Part shown: positions 1 to 64,000 of the stretch, piece by piece
Numbering within the stretch: position 1 is the stretch's first letter
Layout of the letters: every line of letters starts with the position of its first letter
Assembly (NCBI GenBank): GCA_039707465.1
Contig: CM077646.1
Span: forward strand, 77,090,715-77,154,714
DNA from: Rhabdophis nuchalis
Lineage: Eukaryota > Chordata > Lepidosauria > Squamata > Natricidae
Reading direction: 5' to 3'
DNA: 64,000 bases
Made by a program: the position numbers and the translations under genes
The notes under the pieces: model-generated
Database searches by the model: none
What the model was told of the DNA's origin: nothing
Seen by the model: the letters and a program-made list of their open reading frames with translations, nothing else

Positions 1-2524
1 CCAGGTAGTTTTAGGCCCTACCCACGAGGGTGGACACACCCTGGATCTCATCTTCGTCTCGGAATAGTGGAGTCGTGATCTGGGAATAGGGGATTTAGTC
101 ATCACACCCCTGTCATGGACAGATCACGCTCTCCTTCGGCTCGACTTTCCGTTCGCTGCACCCCACCGCGGGGAGGCGGAACCGGATATTCCTATATGGT
201 TCCGCCCCAGGCTTCTGATGGACCCGGTAAGGTTCCAAAGGGAGCTTGGGCCAATTCCTGTGGACTTGCCCCGCGACTCGACTGAGGACTTAGTGGCCGC
301 ATGGTTAGGTGCGGCCACGGGGGCCTTGGACCGAGTCGCGCCCTTGCGGCCTCTCTTGCGGCGATGATCCACCCGGGCTCCTTGGTTCACCGAGGAGCTT
401 AGGGAGATGAAGCGCCACAAGAGACGCCTAGAGAGCAGATGGAGATCCTCTCGCTCTGAAGCCGACCGAACACTAGTGAGAACATACATTAGGACTTACC
501 TAGTGGCGATAAGAGTGGCCAAACGTGAGTATTGTGCCACTCTTATTGCATCCGCAGATAACCGCCCTGCCACCCTGTTTGGGGTGACCCGCTCCCTCCT
601 TCAACAGAGGCCGCGGGAAGCCCCTCTACAGGGTCGAGCAGAGGAATTTGGGATTTATCTGCAGGAGAAAATCACTCGGATTCGGAGCGAGCTGCCCTCC
701 ATCGACAGTGGTCCAGCTGAGCGGTCCGAGGTTGCTCTTGAGACACCATCTTGGGAGGAGTTTGATTTTGTTACTACCGAGGATATGGACAAGTTGTCAA
801 AGAGACTTAGGGCTACCACATGTTTACTGGACCCGTGTCCCTCCTGGCTTGTACTGGCATCCTGGGAGACGACACGAGGCTGGCTCCAGGGCATTGTCAA
901 CGCATCTTTGAGTGAGGGGTCCTTGCCTGCCGTCTTGAAAGAGGCGGTAGTAAGGTCCCTCCTCAAGAAGCCGTCCCTGGATCCAGCATTACTAGAGAAC
1001 TATCGTCCTGTCTCCAACCTTCACTTTTTAGTGAAGGTTGTTGAGAGTGTGGTGGCCCAACAGTTTCCGCGACACTTGGAGGAAGTTGATTATCTAGACC
1101 CGCGCCAGTCCGGCTTCCGACCCGGGCATAGCACCGAGACGGCATTGGTCGCATTGGTTGATGATCTCTGGAGGGCGCGGGATAGAGGATATTCCTCTAT
1201 CCTAGTCCTATTAGACCTCTCAGCGGCTTTTGATACCATCGACCATGGTATCCTATTGCGCCGACTGGGGGGGTTGGGGCTGGGAGGCACCGTTCTATGG
1301 TGGTTCTTGTCCTACCTCTCTGGTCGGTCGCAATATGTGTTGGCAGGGGGGCAGAGGTCGGCCTCGAGGCCCCTCGTATGTGGGGTACCTCAGGGGTCGG
1401 TCCTCTCGCCCCTACTGTTCAACACATACATGAAGCCGCTGGGTGAGATCATCTGTGGTTTTGGGGTGGGATATCATCTGTACGCTGATGATACTCAGTT
1501 GTACATATCCACCCCAGACCACCCCAACGATGCCGTCGAGGTTATGTCCCGGTGTTTGGAGGCCGTACGGATCTGGATGGGTAGTAACAAACTCAGGCTC
1601 AACCCGTCCAAGACTGAGTGGCTGTGGCTTCCGGCACCCCGGTTCAGCCAGATTATTCCAGCTCTGGCCATTGGGGGTGAAACACCGGCCCCCGTGGAGA
1701 GGGTGCGCAATTTGGGTGTCCTCCTGGATTCCCGGCTGTCCATGGAGGACCATGTGGCGGCCGTGGCCAGCAGGGCTTTCCATCAGGTACGCCTGATGCA
1801 CCAATTGCGCCCCTTACTGGACCGGGCTGCCCTTCGCACAGTCACTCAGGCCCTCATGACCTCTCGACTCGACTACTGTAATGCTCTCTACATGGGGCTT
1901 CCCTTGAGGTGCACTCGAAAGCTGCAGTTAGTCCAGAATGCAGCCGCGCGGGTGATTACGGGAGCGCCTAGACACTCCCATATAACACCTATCCTGCGCG
2001 AGCTGCACTGGCTTCCTGTGGTCTTTCGGGTGCGCTTCAAGGTTTTGACGACCATCTTTAAAGCGCTCCATGGCTCGGGGCCTAGTTATATGCGAGACCG
2101 TCTCCTGCCCCATACATCCCTCAGACCAATACGCTCCCACAGAGAGGGCCTCCTCAGGGTGCCGTCGGCCGGACAATGCCGACTGGCGACACCCAGGGGG
2201 AGAGCCTTCTCTGTGGCAGGTCCAGCCCTTTGGAACGACTTACCACCTGAACTTCGCAACATCTCTGACCTCCGCCTCTTCCGCAAGTGTCTTAAGACAC
2301 ATTTGTTCCATCTAGCCGGCCTAGCGTAACCCCCTAAACTGACTTTTAGATAGTTTTTAAATTTGGGAATTTTAATTTGGTTTTAGCACAGGATCCATTG
2401 AATTAGTTTTTTAAAGTTTTATATGATGTTTTGTATGTATTTTAATTTTCCTGTGCGCCGCCCTGGGTCCGTTTGGAGAAGGGCGGGGTATAAATTGAAT
2501 AAATAAATAAATAAATAATAAATA
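1..2524 (+). mobile_element. L2/CR1-superfamily non-LTR LINE, 5' end outside window
   Basis: A long LINE copy entering from the left edge. It contains the end of an APE-type endonuclease, a complete reverse transcriptase region and C-terminal domain, and then a short 3' UTR. The 3' end has the reptile L2-type terminal block (around 2450-2490, ending GGGCGGGGTATAAATT) followed by an AAAT-repeat tail to about 2524. The family call rests on the RT block wording (HSTETAL, LLDLSAAFDTIDH, CGVPQGSVLSPLLF, YADDTQLY), which is typical of the L2 clade. Related copies lie at 31195 and 40366. Confidence 0.9.
2..2329 (+). pseudogene. L2 ORF2 (endonuclease tail + reverse transcriptase), two in-frame stops
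   Basis: Reading from base 2, the frame encodes the last part of the endonuclease (THEGGHTLDLIFVSE, then WTDHALLRL) and runs into RT. It is interrupted by TAG at 65-67 and TGA at 365-367, the second consistent with a CGA to TGA change. It is then open from 368 to the stop at 2327-2329. Counting from the ATG at 407 gives 640 codons. The motif A aspartate is about residue 270 (LLDLSAAFDTIDH) and the YADD catalytic box is residues 359-362. The C-terminal region with LDYCNALYMGLPL and SVAGPALWNDLPPELR is intact. The RT looks catalytically complete, but the endonuclease reading is broken. It is a mobile-element gene, not a host gene. Confidence 0.88.
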
Positions 2525-2766
2525 AATAAAAAATGAGCAAAAAATGGGCCATTTTTGCTTGTTTTTGCCCCCCCCTCCCCCGTGCCCATTAGCACTCTAC
2601 AAGCCTCCCAAAGGTCTGCATGTTGTTGTTGTTTTTGTGCAAAAAATGAGGTGTGCAGAGAGTTTGGGAGGCCTGCAGAATGCAAAAACGTTTTTTAAAA
2701 AATTACTTCTTCAAAATCATGGTGCTTCTTTTACTCTGATGTGTCTTATAGTCCGAAAATACGGTA
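2525..2766. repeat. Probable short interspersed repeat after the L2 tail
   Basis: A low-complexity segment ends near 2740-2765 with a short terminus (TAGTCCGAAAATACGGTA) that I recognise as a common vertebrate transposon-like end. Two segments, AAGCCTCCCAAAGGTCTGCA near 2601 and TTTGGGAGGCCTGCAG near 2662, are partly inverted relative to each other. I cannot place the other boundary. Confidence 0.35.
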
Positions 2767-3446
2767 AACTGTGTATTGTCCAATCTCATAATAGAAAACT
2801 TATACTCTTTTTTTTTTACATCTCCCTTACATTCCACCCATTCTGTTGGAAGATTAATTTATACTTTTAATATCTTTTAATACAGAATAGTTACTTTTTC
2901 TTACAGGCATCATTCCACTTTCACTTTTGTTTCTTTTCTTCACTATATGGCTACTAGGCAGTGTTCTAGTCTTGTGCGATTTGTTACAACCTATTGGCAG
3001 CAGTATTAAATTAGAACAAGTCATTTTTTTTGTAGTGAATTACCAGCCCAACGCCTCATCTGTAAGAGTTGTTCTTCTTCAATATGGTTGAAATCCTGGT
3101 TACTTATTTAAAAATGAACTGATTTAAAAATGATACTTGAGTTCTGGAAGCACTTAAACTATCAATGGATAGTCTTACACACAAATTATTTCCTAGCCTA
3201 ATCCATCTTGGAAGATGTTTTGGGAATAAAATCGAGAGGGGAGGAGAAATAATTTTATAGTAGAGAAAAGATGAGGAATGAAATCAGACAGTGTTACTTC
3301 ACTACTGTATAATGCCAAATAGTTTGTTTCTTTTGAATTGGCTTAGCCTTTCAGCTGACTTTAATGCACATTTTATTCCTATAAAAGACAAATGCTGTCT
3401 CAATATGTGACTATCCTTCCCCAGCACTGAAATAAAGAGGATAAAT
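2767..3446. other. Intronic or flanking sequence, no gene seen
   Basis: AT-rich sequence 3' of the last CACNA2D3 exon visible here. No long open frame, exon-like coding match or recognised repeat was found. Confidence 0.6.
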
Positions 3447-3460
3447 ATGGGAACGACCAC

Positions 3461-3672
3461 ATTTTTTTTCTTTTAATGACCCTGTGATCCCTTGCATTGG
3501 GATGTATTCAGGGCAATTAAATGCAGCTGAGCATTTACTGGCTGGATGCCCTTCCTGATGTCTATGTGAAACTCATAGCAGATATTTTCTGAAAAAGAAA
3601 ATTACCTAAGATTGAACTCACAGCCTCCTGATTGTTAGACAAGAGCTCTACCATTAGGCCACCACTCCGTTC
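3461..3672 (-). mobile_element. tRNA-derived SINE
   Basis: Read on the minus strand, the head carries a tRNA-like A box (GGCCTAATGGTAGAGC, near 3640-3660) and B box (TGTGAGTTCAATCTT, near 3613-3627). It is followed by a unique body and ends in an A-rich tail (T run at 3461). The ends are flanked by an imperfect 14-bp target duplication, ATGGGAACGACCAC at 3447-3460 and ATGGGAACAATCAC at 3673-3686, as expected for LINE-driven insertion. Confidence 0.75.
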
Positions 3673-3892
3673 ATGGGAACAATCACAAAGATTTACTGAA
3701 ATTGCATTTTGATTATTAATTTGTCTGTGGTGGGGATATTGAGTTGGCTATCATCCTGGGGAATAAGCATGTTAAAGGAATTATGAATAACAGTTGATGA
3801 CTGCATTTTGCTACAAAGATGCATTTCATTTTGGGATGTCACCTGCATGGAAGTATCGAAATACAGGACACTAAGATCAAGATAGATACATA

Positions 3893-4562
3893 ATTTATTT
3901 TTATTATTTATTTATTTTTCAGATTTATATACCGCCCTATTCTCCCTGGTGGGACTCAGGGCGGTGCACAGAAAAATAAAAACCCACAGTAAGTACACAC
4001 AGGATAAAATAGAATTAAATAGTTAAACCTGTGCTAAAAATAGATTAAAACAATTAAAATATTAAATTTAAAATTATACCATTAATCTATGCCAGGCCAG
4101 CCAGATGGAAAAAATGTGTTTTAAGCGTCCGACGGAAGAGGTGTAGGTCCGTGATGGTGCGAAGGTTGGGGGGCAGGTTGTTCCAGAGGGCTGGACCCGC
4201 CACAGAGAAAGCCCTTCCCCTGGGGGTCGCCAGCTGGCATTGACTGGCAGACGGCACCCTGAGGAGGCCCTCTCTGTGGGAGTGGACAGGTCGAAGGGAG
4301 GTGTGTGGTAGGATGTGGTCTCGCAAATAACCAGGACCCGTGCCATGGAGCGCTTTAAAGATGGTAACTAACACCTTGAAGCGCACCCGGAAGACCACAG
4401 GTCAGCCAGTGCAGCTCCTGCAGGAGAGGTGTTATACGGGAGTACCGTGAGACTCCCAGAATCCCTCGCGTGGCCGCATTCTGCACTAACTGGAGTCTCT
4501 GGGTGCATCTCAAGGGGAGCCCCATGTAGAGAGCATTGCAGTAGATACACAAACCAATCCTT
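3893..4562 (-). mobile_element. L2 LINE, 5'-truncated 3' end
   Basis: The minus-strand translation reads the L2 C-terminal region (FKVLVTIFKALHGTGPGYLR, HSHREGLLRVPSASQC, SVAGPALWNNLPPNLR). It is followed by the terminal 3' block with its conserved GGGCGGT/ATATAAATC and an AAT-rich tail at 3893-3920. The copy is truncated near 4560, inside the YCNALYMGLPL region. It inserted just 3' of a CACNA2D3 exon. Confidence 0.85.
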
Positions 4563-4621
4563 GCATTTGTTGGACATAAATGCTCATTTTAGCAAGAAGA
4601 AATAGGTGTGTACATCCTTAC

Positions 4622-60031
<55,410 letters not shown>

Positions 60032-60424
60032 CTTAAAGAGAAAAAGAAAAAGGCGGGGAAAGAGTATAAAAATAAATTTAAAAAAAGAATTAAACAACAT
60101 CTTGTTTTCCTCTTTATATATGTCATCATTTTAAAAGATATTTGGACCACAGGAAGAATAGATACATGTGCATTCTTTCCACTCTAATTTGTTTAGCTAC
60201 CAGACATGGTCATTATATATTCCTGCATCACAACTTCCAGAGCCAAAGATTCTTTGGCTGAAATGCTGGGAATTTAGTCTAAGTCTCTAAGAGGTTCTAA
60301 AAGCAGCGTGTTGAAAAATATATTATAAAATAAAACATGGCTGAAATGGGATTTGAGCTTGGGTCCCAAGTTGTTGTAGTCTAAGACTGAAGATACCACT
60401 CCAGTTATATTATAAACGTAGAAC

Positions 60425-60650
60425 TTAGACTTTCATACCACTTCACAGTTACAGAAATTGCTTCTAAGTGGCTTACAAAGTCAGCATATTGCCCCCAACA
60501 ATCTGGGTCCTCATTTTACTGACCTTGGAAGGATGGAAGGCTGAGTCAACCTTGAGCCTGGTGAGATTTGAACTGCCAAACTGCAGGCAGTGGGCAGACA
60601 GCAGAAGTAGCCTGCAGTACTACATTCTAACCGCTGTGCCACCCCAGCAC
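60425..60650 (-). mobile_element. tRNA-derived SINE (second family)
   Basis: On the minus strand the A box GGTGGCACAGCGGTTAGAAT and B box GCAGTTCAAATCTCACC are clear. The body carries GGATGGAAGGCTGAGTCAA on the plus strand. It differs from the SINEs at 33655 and 44168. Confidence 0.8.
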
Positions 60651-60659
60651 TGTTTGGAA

Positions 60660-61250
60660 AGTTTAGTTTTGAAAGGAAGTTAAAAGACTGGCAACCTTTA
60701 CCAGCAGGCAAGTAAAGGTTAAAATAAAAGTTAGCTGCAGGCTATAAGAGAAAAATAATTATGATTCATGTATAAGTTTGCAGTGAATGCACAAATTCAT
60801 AACCCAAGCGATTCCTTCAATATGGTACATGATATGGTGGTGCTTTCTTTCTCTTTCTCTTTCTCTTTCTCTCTCTAAATACGGTTATCCTGCCTTTAAA
60901 CTTTGAAATGAAGCAGCCAAATAAAGAAGTTCAGTGACGTCCCATCCTCAGAAAGTTCCAAGATTTTTTTTAGGAACAAATCATGTAAATTAATTTAAAA
61001 TCTATTTTTATATAGTCTTGATTTACAGATTACATGAACTAAAGCCCAATCATACCAGGTGTCTAGTAGAAGCCACATTGATATCACGTTTGCCATAATA
61101 TCACCATGCAAATAATGTTAATTACTTAAATTACATAAATGCTAATGATATGAAGTATATCTTTTGCTTCATGATGGTGTGACATACACAAAATCATTTG
61201 GCTCCGAGTCCATCACATCTGGAGGTCATTAGGTTGGATAGGATAACTTT
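60660..61250. other. CACNA2D3 intron, no feature seen
   Basis: Contains a TTTCTC run near 60843-60880. No gene was recognised. Confidence 0.55.
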
Positions 61251-61712
61251 ACGTGGAGACTCTGGAAAGAGTGCAGAGAAGAGCAACCAAGATGATTAGG
61301 GAACTGGAGACTAAAACATATGAAGAACGGCTGCAGGAGCTGGGTATGTCTAGTTTAATGAAGAGAAGGACCAGGGGAGACATGATAGCAGTGTTCCGAT
61401 ATCTCAGAGGGTGCCACAAAGAAGAGGGAGCCAAACTATTCTCCAAGGCACCTGGGGGTAGGACAAGAAGCAATGGGTGGAAACTAATCAAGGAGAGGAG
61501 CAACTTAGAACTAAGGAGAAATTTCCTGACAGTCAGAACAATTAACCTCTGGAACAGCTTGCCTCCAGAAGTTGTGAATGCCCCAACCCTGGAAGCCTTT
61601 AAAAAGATGTTGGATAGCCATTTGTCTGAAATGGTATAGGGTTCCTGCCCACGCAGGGGGTTGGACTAGAAGACCTACAAGGTCCCTTCCAACTCTGCTA
61701 TTGTATTATTGT
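61251..61712 (+). mobile_element. CR1 LINE 3' end, open C-terminal frame
   Basis: The frame 61253-61639 reads 128 codons (METLERVQRRATKMIRELET; RTRGDMIAVFRYLRGCHKEE; NLWNSLPPEVVNAPTLEAFK). The CR1 terminus follows (GACTAGAAGACCTACAAGG) with a short ATTGT tail. It is 5'-truncated at 61251. Confidence 0.9.
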
Positions 61713-62600
61713 ATAACTTATACCACATATTAATGCTTTGAATAGGAAGGTATTTAAAAGAGCGAATAGTACTTGCCACTAATAACTTAGATCAAAACTA
61801 TCTTTCTCCTGGATCATACCACACATACAGAAAACAGGCAGCTGATCCCAAGGAGAAGATGTCACTGCTTTAAAGAGCTCTCTACACTGCTACATGAATC
61901 CTCTGGTGAGCTCTGAAGCATTCCCATTCCACCCCCACCCCCACTTTAATCTGACTCAGACAATCTGTGCCTTTTGTTAAATCATCTTTTTAGAGATATT
62001 GCCTTACCTAAATAGAATGAGCATGTGTGAGCAAAAAAAAAAGAAAGGAAGAAAAAGGCAGTGGGAATGGGAAACAATTTCGCACTTCCTGCCAGCTTTC
62101 CAATTGGGTTTCCTTGGAAGAACCTGGCAGGGAGCATCAGAAATACTCTCCCTTCTCTTCCCAGGAAGGGTAAGTGGCTGCTGCTGGGTGGGGAGGGAGC
62201 AAGGGATTGTGAGACTGGCTGTCATGTAACATTGAAAACGAAGGCCACATGACCACAGCAGCAGTCCAGTAAGTTCAGCAGCAGCCAGTAGCACTGAATC
62301 AGCCAAATACTTCCTCAAATTCCATTCCCTCTGGAGTCATGGGTCCTAGGTTTTGGCCACATTCTTTTAAGTTAGCTCATCTACAGACCCTTAGTTCAAA
62401 AACTGTTGCTCTATGATGCAGCATTTTTGCCCAATTAAAGACATTGACAAGAATTTTAGTAGCACCATATATGGGTACCATAGATTCCTGCATGGTATAA
62501 TATCTAATTCAGACCAAGTATATGTAGCTGTTGTAAACAGCCTCTTATAAGCATGTTGTACTTCACTTCATTGTTGACTCAAAGCCTCTGAAGTTAAAAA
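61713..62600. other. CACNA2D3 intron, no feature seen
   Basis: No gene was recognised. The segment 62060-62290 has GC-richer words (GGTAAGTGGCTGCTGCTGGG) and may be an unnamed repeat. Confidence 0.5.
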
Positions 62601-62604
62601 CTAG

Positions 62605-63145
62605 ATTATCAAGTGCCTTGGTAAGGCCACACTTGGAATACTGCATACAGTTTTGGTCGCCACGATGTAGAAAAGACGTGGAGACTCTGGAAAGAGTGCA
62701 GAGAAGAGCAACCAAGATGATTAGGGGACTGGAGACTAAAACATATGAAGAATGGTTGCAGGAGCTGGGTATGTCTAGTTTGATGAAGAGAAGGACCAGG
62801 GGAGACATGATAGCAGTGTTCCGATATCTCAGAGGGTGCCACAAAGAAGAGGGAGTCAAACTATTCTCCAAGGCACCTGGGGGCAGGACAAGAAGCAATG
62901 GGTGGAAACTAATCAAGGAGAGAAGCAACTTAGAACTAAGGAGAAATTTCCTGACAGTTAGAACAATTAACCTCTGGAACAGCTTGCCTCCAGAAGTTGT
63001 GAATGCCCCAACCCCGGAAGTCTTTAAAAAGATGTTAGATAGCCATTTGTCTGAAATGGTATAAGGTTCCTGCCCACGCAGGGGGTTGGACTAGAAGACC
63101 TACAAGGTCCCTTCCAACTCTGCTATTGTATTGTATTGTATTATA
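62605..63145 (+). mobile_element. CR1 LINE 3' end, open C-terminal frame
   Basis: The frame 62618-63064 reads 148 codons (MVRPHLEYCIQFWSPRCRKD, then as at 61251), ending with the same CR1 terminus and an ATTGT tail. It is almost identical to the copy at 61251 over their shared length. Confidence 0.9.
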
Positions 63146-64000
63146 GATCGCATTGCCTCTACAACTTGTGTTTGTATCAATTTACAATGCAGTATAAAAA
63201 TTCAAGTTTAAATATCAGTTAAAATTAGTGTAACCTTTCTCACCAAAAATGTGTTAATGTGTTTTCAGAGAGAAGAGGTCCAGTCCAGAGCTCCCACGTT
63301 AAATCAGAACCAGAGGATCATATCCAATCATATGAGAAAATTGAATCATATTCCTCACGCCCTGCTCCTTGCAGCTTTTGTTTCCATTTAAAAAGTGGAC
63401 CTATCTATTGCAGAGGTGGTTAGACAACCATGTTTGGGGAGATGCTTAAGTTCAGTTTCCTCTATTGAATGGGGCAATCGGATTTTAGTGGCCTTCTAAT
63501 TCTCTGGTACTCTAATTCTACAGATACTTGATAGGGCCACGTGACATTTCTTTGCTCTTGATCATTTTCTTGAAGTCAAAGGCTGTCTATCAAGGCTGAA
63601 AAGCGCAGGGGAGCAAAGCTTGCTTGTCAGTAAAATAACAGTTTTATTCCTGGGGGGAAAATCTGACTTTAGCTGATCGATATTAAATCTGCATTGTTAG
63701 CATTTTTATCCCCCATTTTGGGGCATCTTGATTTGAGCCCCACTATCTTCTACAGACAAGTGTAAAAAAATTTAAAATTGTTTTTGCCTATTGGCTTTAT
63801 CAAATAAAACCAATTTTATTGAAGTTTCTTTTTTAATATAAAATGTAATGTGTAATATGCAATTCTGGAAGTATTTTCCCTTTTTAACTTTTGTGGTTTT
63901 GGACTTGGAGAGCTGGTCTTAATTACCAATCTACTTTCTAATGTTTAAAGAACTGTTCCATTTATCTTTAACATGTTTCTCATTTTTCTCCATCTCAGAG
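63146..64000. other. Intronic sequence to the window edge, no feature seen
   Basis: AT-rich sequence. The next upstream CACNA2D3 exon was not found. Confidence 0.5.

Overview
This is vertebrate genomic DNA, most likely from a squamate reptile and probably a snake. The evidence is two orthologous vertebrate genes with GT-AG introns, set in intronic DNA full of CR1 and L2 LINEs, tRNA-derived SINEs, short hAT-type transposons, Penelope-like elements and long microsatellites. No prokaryotic feature is present. The species call is inference from repeat content.

Host genes. Thirteen consecutive coding exons of a voltage-gated calcium channel alpha2delta subunit, CACNA2D3, lie on the minus strand between 60031 and 4622. 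They were located by translated similarity to the remembered family sequence, and every splice junction keeps the reading frame. A second gene, LRTM1, lies on the plus strand (32624-37406) inside the ~37 kb intron between the CACNA2D3 exons at 48412-48492 and 11318-11379. The same nested antisense arrangement exists in mammals. LRTM1 appears to have a first coding exon of only 7 nt, a 597-nt LRR exon and a 434-nt last exon, giving 345 codons.

Most unusual region. At 5.5-7.2 kb there are four copies, and at 21.4-21.5 kb a fifth, of a module that looks like a tRNA-type pol III promoter (A and B boxes) joined directly to a hammerhead ribozyme. Four of the five keep the whole catalytic core. Stems I, II and III carry compensatory changes between copies, which is strong sequence evidence for a selected RNA fold. 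The first three copies are in tandem, with predicted cleavage sites 384 and 355 nt apart. They are interleaved with Penelope-like 3' tails and with a shared third block that forms a 48-bp inverted repeat. The layout resembles the small circular-RNA 'retrozymes' and the hammerhead-bearing Penelope-like elements described in other animals, but here the ribozyme has a tRNA-like promoter.

Layout. 1-2.5 kb: L2 LINE with a 640-codon open RT frame. 2.5-5 kb: SINE, L2 tail and the 3'-most CACNA2D3 exon. 5-7.2 kb: ribozyme cluster. 8-11.4 kb: three CACNA2D3 exons, CR1 copies and a hAT. 11.4-31 kb: large intron with CR1, L2, hAT, a 0.7-kb CTAC-type minisatellite, a perfect 25-bp hairpin and a Penelope-like GIY-YIG remnant. 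31-38 kb: L2 tail with a palindromic AAT/ATT tract, then LRTM1. 40-48 kb: a second L2 with an open RT frame, then a degenerate L1 broken by CR1, SINE and hAT insertions. 48-60 kb: nine CACNA2D3 exons with several hAT elements bearing 8-bp target duplications. 60-64 kb: SINE and two very similar CR1 tails. No bacterial genes, CRISPR, rRNA or intact standalone tRNA genes were seen.
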